Source: Lampropedia cohaerens
Lineage (GTDB): Bacteria; Pseudomonadota; Gammaproteobacteria; Burkholderiales; Burkholderiaceae_C
DNA: 64,000 bases
Reading direction: 5' to 3'
Assembly (NCBI RefSeq): GCF_001005215.1
Contig: NZ_LBNQ01000012.1
Coordinates: 1-64,000 of the forward strand
A program made the translations under genes and the position numbers. This document shows positions 28,808-38,210 of this stretch, piece by piece. Each line of letters starts with the position of its first letter. Position 1 is the first letter of the stretch. The notes under the pieces were generated by a model. It saw only the letters and a program-made list of their open reading frames with translations, did not search any database and was not told the DNA's origin.

Positions 28808-29638
28808 ATGAGCGCCCGCCCGCCCGCCCTCCCCGCGCCGGAGGCACCGCCGGCTGCGCTGCGCACGGCGCTGACCTGGTATCACCACGTGCACGAGTGG
28901 TGGTTGCTGTGGTGGAACATGCTGTACCTAGGATGTGCATTGCTCATCCTGGCATGCTCGCCGCACAGCCACCTGCCGCGCACATGGCTGGCCGTTGCGT
29001 CCCACGTGTATGTGCGCCTGCGGTGGTCGCTGCTCGCATTTGTCCTCATCGCCGCCATCGTCGGCGCGGTGCTGACGCAAATTGTGCTGCAGGCGCTGGC
29101 TGGGTTCAGCCTGGCGCATTGGGCGCCCAGCTTGCTGATACGCATCTTGCTGGCAGAGATCGTGCCATTTGCTGCGGCCATTACCGTTACGATCCGGCTG
29201 ACCATTCCCCTGGGCAACGAGCTTGCGGCATTGCGTCGCGAGCACCATTTCTCTCGGCTTGCGCGCGCCAACGTGGATGCGTTGCAGGTCGAGGTGCTGC
29301 CGCGCCTGCTGATGGGCCTGTATGGCGCCATCATGTTCTGCGTGCTTGCAGGCGCTGCCGTGCTAGCCATGATTTACGTCGGCATATACGGTTACACGAC
29401 AGCCGGCATCACGGTGTTCACACACGCCTTCGGGCAGACCATGACACCGTTTTTCGCCTCCGTGCTGCTGGCCAAGGCCATCGCATTCAGCTACGTCATC
29501 GCGCTTGCACCGCTGACGACAGCGTTCATCCATCCTCGGTACGGGCTGCGACGCGACTCTGAACTGGCGACGCTGGCGCGAGTGTTGACGCTGCTGACGT
29601 TAATGGAAGTGTTATCCTTGGTCGCGAACTACTACTGA
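28808..29638 (+). CDS. MlaE-like ABC permease
   Basis: A 276-residue membrane protein with about five hydrophobic segments. The region ILLAEIVPFAAAITVTIRL followed by GNELAALRREHHFSRLA resembles the MlaE core and its cytoplasmic coupling helix. MlaE-type permeases form lipid transporters with MCE proteins, and an MCE gene follows at 60 bases. However, no ATPase gene is present in this set. A gene in the same orientation upstream is rppH. Family assignment is moderate because similarity outside the core is low by eye. Confidence 0.65.
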   Translation: MSARPPALPAPEAPPAALRTALTWYHHVHEWWLLWWNMLYLGCALLILACSPHSHLPRTWLAVASHVYVRLRWSLLAFVLIAAIVGAVLTQIVLQALAGFSLAHWAPSLLIRILLAEIVPFAAAITVTIRLTIPLGNELAALRREHHFSRLARANVDALQVEVLPRLLMGLYGAIMFCVLAGAAVLAMIYVGIYGYTTAGITVFTHAFGQTMTPFFASVLLAKAIAFSYVIALAPLTTAFIHPRYGLRRDSELATLARVLTLLTLMEVLSLVANYY

Positions 29639-29697
29639 CACGGCCAGCCACGTGCGCCCTGCTTTGCAGGCATGTGGCTTTCTCCTCTATCCGATCC

Positions 29698-30720
29698 ATG
29701 CGTCAAGAACCTGCCGATCACAGCGCTGCAGCGGAGCGTGCGGCGGCAGCCTCTTCCTCGCTGGGCATTGGCGACCTGCCGCCGTCGCGCCTGCTGCACG
29801 TCAAGGCCATGGCGCTGATGCTGCTGACGGTCGTATTGACCATTGGTGCGGTGCTGTATGTGTTCTACGCACGTGGTGCCTTTGAGGACAAGCAGGAACT
29901 GGTGCTGATTGCCGAAGACTCCGAAGGCATCGCCATCGGCATGGATCTGACCTTCTCGGGCTTTCCCATCGGGAGCGTACGGCGCATCGAGCTGGCAGAC
30001 GATGGCTCCGTGCGCATTCACGTTGACCTGCTCGCTAGGCAGGCGCACCGGCTGCGCGAGTCCAGCATTTTCACCATGGTGCGCAATATCCTCGGTGCCA
30101 CCAGCCTGAAGGCCTACACCAGCGAATGGGATGACCCGCCGCTGCCCGACGGTGCCGAACGCGTCGTGCTGTTCGGCGACGCGTCCGCAGAGATCCCGCA
30201 GCTGATGGCATCGGCGCGCAGCCTGCTCAACAACCTCACAGATTTGACCTCGGGCAGCTCGGATCTGGCTCAGTCGCTGCAGCAGCTCAATGCGTTGGGC
30301 AGCCGCCTCGGCGAGGCCGCAACCGACGGTGGCGCACTCAGGCTGCTGCTTGGCGAAGGCCCCGAACTGGCCGCGGTCCAGTCCGCCCTGCGTAGGACGG
30401 ATACCTTGCTGCGCACGCTCAACACCCTTGCGCGCAATGCCGACCATCAGGTGTTCAGCCAGAGCGGACTGATGGGCGACGCACAGGCCTCCTTGCGTGC
30501 GCTCACGCAGCTGTTGCACGATACGCGCCAGAGCCTGCAGCAGGTCGATGCAATCCTGCGCGATGCGAAGACAATCAGTGGCAATGTGAGTGAATCCACG
30601 CAAGATCTCGCACAGCTGCGCACTACGGTAGAGCGTAATCTGCGCCAGCTCGACACCATCATGGACCAGCTGCAAAACACTTGGCCCTTCACCCAAGATC
30701 ACCGCCTGACACTGCCGTGA
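29698..30720 (+). CDS. MCE/MlaD family protein
   Basis: A 340-residue protein with one N-terminal membrane anchor (about residues 38-58, ALMLLTVVLTIGAVLYVFYA) and an MCE domain after it (DLTFSGFPIGSVRRIELADDG). A long helical C-terminus rich in Gln/Leu/Asp (about residues 165-335) follows. MCE proteins form periplasmic hexamers that shuttle lipids. The start at ATG 29698 is chosen over GTG 29674 because the shorter version gives a normal N-terminus. The stop is two bases before the next gene, so they are coupled. Confidence 0.8.
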   Translation: MRQEPADHSAAAERAAAASSSLGIGDLPPSRLLHVKAMALMLLTVVLTIGAVLYVFYARGAFEDKQELVLIAEDSEGIAIGMDLTFSGFPIGSVRRIELADDGSVRIHVDLLARQAHRLRESSIFTMVRNILGATSLKAYTSEWDDPPLPDGAERVVLFGDASAEIPQLMASARSLLNNLTDLTSGSSDLAQSLQQLNALGSRLGEAATDGGALRLLLGEGPELAAVQSALRRTDTLLRTLNTLARNADHQVFSQSGLMGDAQASLRALTQLLHDTRQSLQQVDAILRDAKTISGNVSESTQDLAQLRTTVERNLRQLDTIMDQLQNTWPFTQDHRLTLP

Positions 30721-30722
30721 CC

Positions 30723-31508
30723 ATGCGCGTTCACGCTCCCTTCCTGACCGGCCTGTTTGAAGCCAGCAAGCAGGCCACTGGCGCCGTTCTGCTAGTGTGC
30801 ATTGCCCTGATGCTCCTGGTCGTGGGCGGCTGCGCCAGCAAGCCCGCAACGCCGCAATGGCAGACCCGCACGGCATCGGCCATGGCATTGAGCGAGGCAG
30901 CCTATCTGGACGGACAGGAGCGCATCGCGCAGCAAAGTTTGCAACAGGCGCGCGAGGAGGTATCACGCACAGCCTCGGTGGTCGAGCTTGCCAGGCTGGA
31001 ATTGCGCCAGTGCGCACTGCAGATCGCCAGCCTGGACTGGCAGCCGTGCTCGGCCTATCTGACGCTGCCGCAGGATGGCGTGACGCCGCAGCTGCAGGCC
31101 TACCATCGCTATCTCGGCGGCGCCATGCTCGATACAGCCGAGCGGGCGCTGCTGCCGCCTGCGCAGCGCCAAGTCGCGACTATCGTCGAGACCTCAGACG
31201 CCGCCCTGCAAGCGCTGCGCGCCATCGACGAGCCACTCTCGCGCCTGCTAGGTGTAGCGGTACTGATGCGCCGCAGCGGTGCGCCAGATCCTGCGTTGAT
31301 TGCGCTGGCCGTGGAGACCGCCTCCCACGAGGGTTGGCGTCGTCCCCTGCTGGCCTGGCTGCTGCTTCAACAGCGGCAAGCCACTATTGCGGGGGATAGC
31401 GCACTGGCCAATGAAGCTGCATCTCGCATTCATATTCTGCAAAGCGGGGGCTGCTGCATGCCAGCGCCATCGCTTGCCCTCCCCACCGACACATCTCATG
31501 TACATTGA
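30723..31508 (+). CDS. Lipoprotein linked to the MCE set
   Basis: A 261-residue protein with a lipoprotein signal: a hydrophobic stretch to LMLLVVGGC, with the lipid-accepting Cys at about residue 36. The mature part is helical and repeat-like ([20 protein letters not shown]), perhaps a TPR-type or solenoid scaffold. It is not the DUF330-type LptE auxiliary lipoprotein usual in MCE operons. It starts two bases after the MCE stop and its last 11 bases overlap dut, so it sits in a compact operon. Function unknown; an outer-membrane partner of the MCE protein is plausible. Confidence 0.7.
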   Translation: MRVHAPFLTGLFEASKQATGAVLLVCIALMLLVVGGCASKPATPQWQTRTASAMALSEAAYLDGQERIAQQSLQQAREEVSRTASVVELARLELRQCALQIASLDWQPCSAYLTLPQDGVTPQLQAYHRYLGGAMLDTAERALLPPAQRQVATIVETSDAALQALRAIDEPLSRLLGVAVLMRRSGAPDPALIALAVETASHEGWRRPLLAWLLLQQRQATIAGDSALANEAASRIHILQSGGCCMPAPSLALPTDTSHVH

Positions 31509-31947
31509 TATTCGCATCCTCGACACGCGCCTGAACGATGACCTGCCAAGCTACGCCACGCCAGGCAGCGCCGGCCTGGACCTGCGCGCCAGCCTTCAGG
31601 AGCCGCTCACGCTCGCACCCGGCGCGCCGGCCACACTTGTCGGCACAGGCATTGCGATCTACCTGCGCGACCCGGGCTACGCTGCGCTGGTGCTGCCCCG
31701 CTCCGGCCTGGGGCACAAGAAAGGACTGGTACTGGGCAATCTGGTTGGCCTGATCGACAGCGATTACCAGGGTGAGCTGATGGTCAGTGCCTGGAACCGG
31801 GGCCACGACACCATCGTGATCGAACCGCTTGAGCGCATTGCCCAGCTGGTCATCGTTCCTGTCGTTCAGGCGCGCTTTAACATCGTCGAGCAATTCGAGG
31901 CCTCCGCGCGGGGCACGGGTGGATACGGCTCGACAGGCACCCGGTAA
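31498..31947 (+). CDS. dut: Deoxyuridine 5'-triphosphate nucleotidohydrolase
   Basis: A 149-residue dUTPase that turns dUTP into dUMP and pyrophosphate. All five conserved motifs are seen: [39 protein letters not shown] and the C-terminal glycine loop [13 protein letters not shown] 31498 overlaps the 3' end of the upstream lipoprotein gene by 11 bases. The mRNA ends in a CCTGTTC motif directly after the stop. Confidence 0.95.
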   Translation: MYIDIRILDTRLNDDLPSYATPGSAGLDLRASLQEPLTLAPGAPATLVGTGIAIYLRDPGYAALVLPRSGLGHKKGLVLGNLVGLIDSDYQGELMVSAWNRGHDTIVIEPLERIAQLVIVPVVQARFNIVEQFEASARGTGGYGSTGTR

Positions 31948-32255
31948 AAACCTGTTCAGCGGCTTCTTGCCACGTCCCGACGGTGCGAACACGTCAACCA
32001 CAGGCCCGAACTTGCGTTCTTGTCCTGCAATCGATGCGGGCACAGCGCAGATAATGCGCCAATGCGCTACGGCAGTGGCGCCGTCGTCGTTGCGCGGTTG
32101 CTTTACGCAGATTTACACCGCGTGCACGCAAGTGCACCCCGCCGGTACTACCATGCGCAACGACCGCTCGGGCCTGCCAAGTGCGACGCATCAGCGCTGT
32201 GAACATCCCGATCGCACCGGCGCCTCAGCGCCATTCTGACCATAAGGAGAGTCTC
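31948..32255. other. 308-base gap before the glycine-zipper lipoprotein gene
   Basis: Holds the promoter for the lipoprotein gene and no ORF I would support. It begins with AAACCTGTTC right after the dut stop. No other structure stood out. Confidence 0.4.
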
Positions 32256-32750
32256 ATGACCATCATCCGCACCACCGTTCTCGCTGGCAGCACCGCCCTC
32301 GCGCTGATGCTCGCCGGATGCCAGAGCACCCCGCTCTATCCGGATCAACGCAGTGGTCAGGTCGCAGTGCAGCCCACCCGCGCTCCGGCCAATGTGACCG
32401 AGTACGGCTACGTCACCGATATCCAGCCCCTACAGCAGCTCGACAGTGGCTCCAGTGGAGCCGGCATTTTGCTTGGCGCTGTCGTCGGGGGGCTGCTTGG
32501 CAATCAGGTCGGCGGCGGCTCCGGGCGCACGGCTGCAACCATTGCTGGTTCCGTCGGCGGCGCGTTGGCCGGCAACACCATTGAAGGCCGGATGAACACG
32601 GGTGGCCAGCAAGGCTATGCGCAGGGCTATCGCATCACCATCCGCGTGGACAATGGCCAGTACCGCGTCTATGACGTCCCGCATCCGGGCAACCTGCAGA
32701 TCAATAGTCGCGTGCAGGTACGCAATGGTGAAATCGCTCCGGTGAACTGA
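32256..32750 (+). CDS. Glycine-zipper outer-membrane lipoprotein (SlyB/PcP type)
   Basis: A 164-residue lipoprotein. The signal ends LALMLAGC (Cys22), and the mature part has a glycine-zipper 2TM domain of alternating Gly (about residues 72-110, GAVVGGLLGNQVGGG and SVGGALAGNTIEG). The C-terminal beta-rich segment (ITIRVDNGQYRVYDV) matches the SlyB/PcP family. Such proteins stabilise the outer membrane. AAGGAGA lies six bases before ATG 32256. A strong terminator follows. Confidence 0.88.
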   Translation: MTIIRTTVLAGSTALALMLAGCQSTPLYPDQRSGQVAVQPTRAPANVTEYGYVTDIQPLQQLDSGSSGAGILLGAVVGGLLGNQVGGGSGRTAATIAGSVGGALAGNTIEGRMNTGGQQGYAQGYRITIRVDNGQYRVYDVPHPGNLQINSRVQVRNGEIAPVN

Positions 32751-32803
32751 GCATAGTGCCGCGTTCGCGGCCTTTCCCCCGGCAATCGAAGCACGTGCTC
32801 CAT

Positions 32804-32832
32804 GCAAAAGGCGACCAAAGGTCGCCTTTTGC
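32804..32832. terminator. Bidirectional terminator between the zipper lipoprotein and FKBP genes
   Basis: GCAAAAGGCGACC and GGTCGCCTTTTGC form a perfect 13-bp stem with an AAA loop. The T-rich arm on each strand makes it suitable for terminating both convergent genes. Confidence 0.8.
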
Positions 32833-32848
32833 AGATTGGCGGCTAGAC

Positions 32849-33376
32849 TCAGTGCACGGTTGTCGGCCCAGCCGGGCCTTCAGGAATCGTGCGGAAAAAG
32901 CCCACCCCGGCTGACCTGCGACGCTGCTCCTCGGGCGTGCTCGGACGGACCTTGCGAATCTTCATGTCCAGCTGCAGCGCAATGCCCGCCAGCGGGTGAT
33001 TGCCGTCCAGCACGACATGCTCCGGATAGATCTCCGTCACTGTCAGCAACAGGTCGCGCCCGATCTGGCTGCGCGCGCCCTTGGGCAAGGCGCTGCTCTC
33101 AATCACCATGCCCTCTTCCAGGCCTTGCTGGAACAGTGCGCGCGATTCAAGAAACACCAGTTGTTCGTCATAGTCACCAAAGCCGTGCTCCGGCTCCAGG
33201 TACAGCTGCACGCCATCTCCAGCACGCTTGCCCAACAAGGCTTGTTCGATGCTCGGCAGCAGATCGTCGCCGCCCACATAGAATTCAATCGGCTCGTCCA
33301 GCTGATCGAGCAGTTCGCCCAGGCTGTCCTTCATGGTCCAGGTCAGGGCCACCACGGTTTTCTTCATCACTTCCAT
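32849..33376 (-). CDS. SlyD-like FKBP peptidyl-prolyl isomerase
   Basis: About 175 residues. The FKBP-SlyD fold is marked by MKDSLGELLDQLDEPIEFYVGG at the start, GDGVQLYLEPEHGFGDYDE in the insert-in-flap region, and VVLDGNHPLAGIALQLDM. It isomerises X-Pro bonds and acts as a chaperone. Unlike E. coli SlyD, the C-terminus has no His/Cys-rich metal tail. Start choice is open: ATG 33376 or ATG 33367 (MKKTVV). The long frame upstream is a shadow of roxA. Divergent from roxA with only 55 bases between starts. Confidence 0.88.
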   Translation of the reverse strand: MEVMKKTVVALTWTMKDSLGELLDQLDEPIEFYVGGDDLLPSIEQALLGKRAGDGVQLYLEPEHGFGDYDEQLVFLESRALFQQGLEEGMVIESSALPKGARSQIGRDLLLTVTEIYPEHVVLDGNHPLAGIALQLDMKIRKVRPSTPEEQRRRSAGVGFFRTIPEGPAGPTTVH

Positions 33377-33431
33377 AGCGCGGATTGTCGCAGGTTTGCC
33401 CCTGGTCAACCGTGCACACTTCCGATTGACA

Positions 33432-34616
33432 ATGATTGATATCAACTCACCGCTGCAACTGCTGGGCGGCCTTAGCCCCGCACAGTTCATGCGCAAGCAC
33501 TGGCAGCGCAAGCCACTGCTGGTGCGCCAGGCCCTGCCCGCGGCGCAGGCCGCCCCCGTCCGCGCGCAGACACTGTTCACGTTGGCGGCGCAGGAGGACG
33601 TACAGACGCGGCTTATCCGCCAGCACACGCATGGCTGGACGCTCGAACACGGTCCCTTCAAGCGCAGGCAGCTGCCTGCTCTGAAGCAACCGGGCTGGAC
33701 GCTGCTGGTGCAAGGCGTTGACCTAGCGGACGATGCCGCACATGCCCTGCTGCAGCGCTTCGCCTTCATTCCACAGGCACGACTGGATGATCTGATGATC
33801 AGCTACGCCAGCGACCGCGGCGGCGTGGGCCCGCACTTTGACAGCTATGATGTCTTTCTGCTGCAGGCGCACGGCAAACGGCGCTGGCGCATCGGCCGCC
33901 AGCGGGACCTGAGCCTGCAACCGGATGTGCCGCTACGCATTCTGCAGCACTTCGAGCCCGAGTACGAGTGGGTACTGGAGCCTGGCGACATGCTGTATTT
34001 GCCGCCGCGCTATGCCCACGATGGCATCGCCGAAGGCAACGACTGCATGACCTGCTCCATCGGCTTTCGCGCTCCCGCGCGCGAAGAGCTCGCAAGCACC
34101 CTGCTCGAACGTCTGGCAGAACCGGACTGGACGGAGGACACCGATGGAGCACTCGCACAGCGCTCCCCGCATGCCGCCAGCCTTTACAAGGATACCGGTC
34201 AATCCGCCACACAGCAATCGGCGGCCATTCCGCAAGCACTGCAGGCATTTGCGCGCGAGGCCATCGAACAGCGCCTGCGCCGTCCGCACGCGATCGAGCA
34301 GTTGCTGGGGGAATACCTCAGTGAACCCAAGCCGGATGTCGTCTTTGGCGATGAGGACGAAGGCGGCGATCTGTGGGAACACCTGCACGATGATGCCCGC
34401 CAGGTGATGCCAAGCCGAAGAACACGCATGCTCTACGACGATCGCTTCTTCTACATCAACGGCGAAAGCTACCGCATGGGTGGCAGGGATGCGCGTCTGC
34501 TGCGCCAGCTTGCCGACCAGCGAAGCCTGCGTGCGCGCGACATCCGGCGCCTGTCGGCACAGGCTCAGCAGACACTGCAGGAGTGGCATGAACAGGGCTG
34601 GATCCTCGTGCGCTGA
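33432..34616 (+). CDS. roxA: RoxA/YcfD-type ribosomal protein oxygenase (JmjC cupin)
   Basis: A 394-residue 2-oxoglutarate/Fe(II) oxygenase. The cupin core has the metal-binding motif PHFDSYDVF (His and Asp of HxD) and the distal His in RYAHDGIAEG, with HGKRRWRIG between them. The family hydroxylates Arg81 of ribosomal protein L16 in E. coli. A winged-helix-like C-terminal region (about residues 290-390) is present, as in RoxA. ATG 33432 gives the usual start MIDINSPLQLLGG; the longer frame from 33333 overlaps the FKBP gene. Confidence 0.88.
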   Translation: MIDINSPLQLLGGLSPAQFMRKHWQRKPLLVRQALPAAQAAPVRAQTLFTLAAQEDVQTRLIRQHTHGWTLEHGPFKRRQLPALKQPGWTLLVQGVDLADDAAHALLQRFAFIPQARLDDLMISYASDRGGVGPHFDSYDVFLLQAHGKRRWRIGRQRDLSLQPDVPLRILQHFEPEYEWVLEPGDMLYLPPRYAHDGIAEGNDCMTCSIGFRAPAREELASTLLERLAEPDWTEDTDGALAQRSPHAASLYKDTGQSATQQSAAIPQALQAFAREAIEQRLRRPHAIEQLLGEYLSEPKPDVVFGDEDEGGDLWEHLHDDARQVMPSRRTRMLYDDRFFYINGESYRMGGRDARLLRQLADQRSLRARDIRRLSAQAQQTLQEWHEQGWILVR

Positions 34617-35106
34617 GGCCAGTAGCAACAATCCGGCGGAGAAGGCCGCCCGGCCTCCGCTGCCAAGACCTGCCTGCGCGCCATTGCATCAGCAGAGTGC
34701 AAGGGGGCAGCGCAACGTGCTGCTGGCAGACCATCCTCGCAGCATGCGCTTCCAATATGGCCCGCAGGCAAGCTGGAATGACGTAGGGCAATGCCTAGCG
34801 GATTGTTCTTTGGTTGACGATCAGTGCATACGTTGCGTTGTCCACCAAAAAACGCAGAGGCAACGTGCCAACCGCAAGTCGGGTTGGCTGTCCGGTAGGA
34901 ATTTGCATCACCAAGATGCGGGCGGGCTTGGATAGCAACGCCCCTGCCTTCAATGCGTGGTTGACCCAGCGACAGTGCATCGTCCTGTCAACGCTTGCGC
35001 AGCAGAGGCGTTAGAGATGGGAGCTTTGGAAAGCCACCGGGGCTTGCCCCGGCGTTTTTCAGCCAATTCTCTGATCCCATTCAACCTGAAGCGTGAAAGG
35101 AATAGC
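34617..35106. other. 490-base gap, no supported gene
   Basis: A possible hairpin (GGCGGAG...CTCCGC, about 34635-34660) follows roxA but lacks a T run. The remainder holds the promoter of the Ala-rich lipoprotein gene. Frames in it are short and not family-like. Confidence 0.4.
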
Positions 35107-35568
35107 ATGAAACTGCATTACATTGCCTCGGCCCTGCTGGTCTCTGGTCTGCTCGCCGCATGCGATCGCTCCGAACCTCCTGCGCCCGCCACGCCAGCAC
35201 CGGCTCCGGCACCTGCCACCACCGAGCCGAATGCCGCTGAGCGTGCGCTGGAAGATGCCTCCGAAGCCGCAGGCGAGGCAGCGCAGAGTGCCCGCGAGGC
35301 CGCTGGCGCTGCCGCCGCAAGCACTTCAGAGGCAGCCAAGGACGCCGCCGAAGGCGCTGCTGAACTTGCAAACGATGCCGCTGCGGCAACGCGCGAAGGC
35401 TTCAATGAAGCAGGGAAGGCTGCTGAGGATGCCCGCGAATCAGCAGAAGAAGCACTGAAAAAGGCCAATGCGGCCGCGCAAGCTGCCACCAACCACGCTG
35501 CAGAGCAGCCTGCGGCAGGAGAAAGCGCAGCCAGCTCCACCGCAAACCCGCCCGCTGCGGGTAACTAA
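35107..35568 (+). CDS. Ala/Glu-rich coiled-coil lipoprotein
   Basis: A 153-residue protein with a lipoprotein signal (LLVSGLLAACD, Cys19). A Pro/Ala linker follows (residues 22-40), then about 85 residues of Ala-rich heptad-like sequence with Glu/Asp and Lys/Arg, which would form a long helix or coiled coil. A second low-complexity tail ends it. It has no family match I recognise; it resembles Lpp-like or stress-related periplasmic helical proteins. AAAGGA lies before ATG 35107. Monocistronic. Confidence 0.75.
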   Translation: MKLHYIASALLVSGLLAACDRSEPPAPATPAPAPAPATTEPNAAERALEDASEAAGEAAQSAREAAGAAAASTSEAAKDAAEGAAELANDAAAATREGFNEAGKAAEDARESAEEALKKANAAAQAATNHAAEQPAAGESAASSTANPPAAGN

Positions 35569-36138
35569 GGCACTATCGGTAGTGGCCATGGCTTCTTAAG
35601 GCCTGTTTACCGATCTTTTCATGCATTGCGTTGCTCCGCCGGAGGATTCGGTGCAAGGCACAAATTAGGCCGAACACCACCCGGCGGATATGCGCATCGC
35701 CGCGCCGCGCTGCTGGCAGCGCGGCGACTCCCCTGCGTGGAGAAAGCGCAATAGCAGGCGTTGTCCGCGGTGCCAAATCATTCCGTCTCGGCGATGCTTG
35801 GTGGCCTGACCGCCCTGCGCATGAAAGAATTGCCAGCAGAGGTTGTTCGCACCTGCTCCGGCAGGCGCTGTCATTGCACAGTAGGCCTCATGTGGCCCGC
35901 TCCGTACGCACCGCGTACCGGCAGGAACAGTCACCGAACAATGCGCACCATAAGCAGCCCGTGCGCAGCGAACACCACCATCGCACAGAACACCGCATAC
36001 AGATGCGGGCACCGTTTTGCTTCAATCGTTGTCCAGCAACGCAGGGAACAAGTCAGACGGACCGTATGCGATGCCACTCGGCAGGCCTCGTCGGCTCTCT
36101 TGCCTTCTCCAAAGGCACAAAAAGGGTTTGAACAGGTT
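35569..36138. other. 570-base gap with CCTGTTY motifs at both ends
   Basis: No supported ORF. GGCCTGTTT occurs 31 bases after the lipoprotein stop (35600-35608), and AACCTGTTC (minus strand, 36130-36138) directly after the MBL-gene stop. A GC-rich imperfect repeat GCCGCGCCGCGCTGC/GCAGCGCGGC lies near 35700-35730. Possibly decayed or REP-like sequence. Confidence 0.4.
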
Positions 36139-37020
36139 CTAAGCCGCAGCCTGGGTCGATTCGGCAACTATAGCGCACGCATGCTGCATCGCAGGTTCGG
36201 CAGACCCGCTCAGTTGCACCCATGCACAGCCTTCATCCTGACTGGCAATGTGCACGCCGATGGGCGCATGACCAATGACCTCGGCAATCCATTCCGCCGC
36301 CAGATCGGGACGATTGTTCTGACGGCTCAAATGGCCTGCGACAACATGCCGCAGATTTTCACCCGCCATCTGTCCAAGCAACTCGGCCGCTGCCTCGTTG
36401 GACAGATGCCCTTGCCGACCCGCAATGCGGCGCTTTAGAAACGCCGGATAACGGGAAGCTGCCAGCATGTGTGGCTCGTGATTAAACTCCAGCAGCACGG
36501 CCTGACAGTCACTGACGTGAGCGCGCACGTGGCCGGTGACATGTCCCAGATCGGTCAGCAGCGCAAGGCTGCAGCCGCCTTGTGTGATGCGCAGCTGCAG
36601 CGGCTCGCGCGCATCATGCGGAACCGTAAACGGCACGACCTGCATCGCACCCCATGCAAACGCCTGGCCATCACGCACGATGTGCAGCTCGTTGCTGCAG
36701 GCCTGCGGTGCACCGGCTGCCAACCAGGTGCCATAACTGGTCCAGAGTGGGATATGCCATTTGGCGGCGAGCTCGAAGCACGCTCCGACATGGTCGGAAT
36801 GTTCGTGGGTGACGAAAATGGCATGCAGGTCCTCCGGGGCAAGACCGTCACAGGCCAGCCGCTCGCGCAACTGCCGCAGATTCAGTCCGCAGTCGATCAG
36901 TGCTCTGAAGCACCTAGCGTCACCGCTGCCACGATGGCCTTCTACCAGCGTCGCATTGGCGGAGCTGCCGCTGGCGAGACTGCGAAAACGCAATACGGTA
37001 TCGGCCTCGGACTGCTGCAC
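36139..37020 (-). CDS. Metallo-beta-lactamase-fold hydrolase, YycJ/WalJ type
   Basis: About 293 residues. The MBL motif THEHSDHVGA supplies the first metal ligands, with downstream LLTDLGH, LEFNHE and VVAGHLSRQNN typical of the YycJ/WalJ branch, which includes DNA and RNA processing nucleases. The start is uncertain: GTG 37020 has GAGG upstream and follows the bamC stop closely; TTG 36993 is the closest match to relatives (RFRSLASGSSANA). It is downstream of bamC and dapA on the same strand, probably one operon. A CCTGTTC motif follows the stop. Confidence 0.82.
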   Translation of the reverse strand: MQQSEADTVLRFRSLASGSSANATLVEGHRGSGDARCFRALIDCGLNLRQLRERLACDGLAPEDLHAIFVTHEHSDHVGACFELAAKWHIPLWTSYGTWLAAGAPQACSNELHIVRDGQAFAWGAMQVVPFTVPHDAREPLQLRITQGGCSLALLTDLGHVTGHVRAHVSDCQAVLLEFNHEPHMLAASRYPAFLKRRIAGRQGHLSNEAAAELLGQMAGENLRHVVAGHLSRQNNRPDLAAEWIAEVIGHAPIGVHIASQDEGCAWVQLSGSAEPAMQHACAIVAESTQAAA

Positions 37021-37033
37021 GAGCGTGTGCACC

Positions 37034-38155
37034 TCAAAGCGTGTCTTCGTGCAGCAGGCGGATGATGGTCTGCGCCTCCGATGCCGGTGCTGGCTGCCCA
37101 GCCTCATTCTGCACGGTCACGTGCGACAGATCGCCCTGGCTCTGCACGACGATGCGGTAGCGCACCGGTGGCGGCGCCGACGAGGCACGCCCCAGCACAC
37201 GCCCAAAAAATCCTGGCTGCTCGCGCTCGGCTTCTGGCGAGATGTAGCGCACAAAGTACACGCCCTGCGAGCGATCGCGGTCTTCCACGGTGAAGCCGCT
37301 GCGATCCAGTGCGGTACCCACCCGCCGCCATGCCCTGTCAAAGGCATCAGGCAACTCCAGTGCCGGCACGCCCGCCAGGTCAACCACACGCGAGGTCGGC
37401 TGCGCCACACTGGCCGCAGGTGCTGCCGAGGTCTGCTGACCGGCCACGATTGCCTGCGACTGCTCCTCCGACACGCCCAACTGCACCAGCAGGCGGCGCA
37501 GGAATTCCGTCTCCAGCTCCGGATCCGAGTCGCGCGGCACCCAGGTCGTGGAACCACTCTGGCGATCGGTCACCTCCTCGATCATCCCGCGATGGGTAAT
37601 GTAGATATCGGTGCCGCCATCGGCACGGCGCTCCATACGGGTGCGGAACTTGTCACGCTCGCCGGTGGAATACAGCGAGTCCAGCACCCGGCCAAGGGTG
37701 TTGCGGATGAAATCCTGTGGCAGCTTGGCACGGTTTTCCGCCCAGTCGGTTTCCATGATACCCAGCGCGGGCTGATCCATCGTCAACGTGAAACCGTTGT
37801 CCAGCCAGAACTGGCGAACCGGATCCCACAATACATCGGGGGTGCGGGCCACGCTCAGCCAACGCAGGTCACCATCGCGATGCAAGGTCACGTCCGCCAC
37901 ACTGTCGGTAGCGACACGATCGCCCTCGCCCTGGCGAATCTGGCTGGCCAGCAACGCATTGGCCGACACCGCTCCGCCGGGTACGACGTAGCGGGAGTCG
38001 GGCGTCAACTGCGTCAGATCGGGTGGCACGGCCAGCGACGTGCCGCGCTGCGCGCTGCGGTAGTCGATACCCTCGCCATTGATGGACGAGCACGCCGTCA
38101 GCAGACACGTCGTGGCCACCATGGAGACTTTGAACGCGGAGGACTTGAGATTCAT
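37034..38155 (-). CDS. bamC: Outer-membrane assembly lipoprotein BamC (NlpB family)
   Basis: A 373-residue lipoprotein with lipobox TTCLLTAC (Cys22) and an unstructured segment YRSAQRGTSLAVPPDL, the region that contacts BamD in BamC. Two helix-grip domains follow. BamC is a non-essential component of the beta-barrel assembly machine. The ATG at 38155 fits; the 15-residue extension upstream is not lipoprotein-like. It is preceded by dapA (55-base gap), the classical dapA-bamC order. Confidence 0.9.
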   Translation of the reverse strand: MNLKSSAFKVSMVATTCLLTACSSINGEGIDYRSAQRGTSLAVPPDLTQLTPDSRYVVPGGAVSANALLASQIRQGEGDRVATDSVADVTLHRDGDLRWLSVARTPDVLWDPVRQFWLDNGFTLTMDQPALGIMETDWAENRAKLPQDFIRNTLGRVLDSLYSTGERDKFRTRMERRADGGTDIYITHRGMIEEVTDRQSGSTTWVPRDSDPELETEFLRRLLVQLGVSEEQSQAIVAGQQTSAAPAASVAQPTSRVVDLAGVPALELPDAFDRAWRRVGTALDRSGFTVEDRDRSQGVYFVRYISPEAEREQPGFFGRVLGRASSAPPPVRYRIVVQSQGDLSHVTVQNEAGQPAPASEAQTIIRLLHEDTL

Positions 38156-38210
38156 AGCATTATTAGGTCGTTCGAATCGATCGTGACTGCAGCAGCACAC
38201 AGATGCGGCA

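Noticed and set aside
38166-38180. GTTCGAATC-like stretch recalling a tRNA T-loop
   Set aside because: No acceptor or anticodon stem around it; it is in the dapA-bamC gap.
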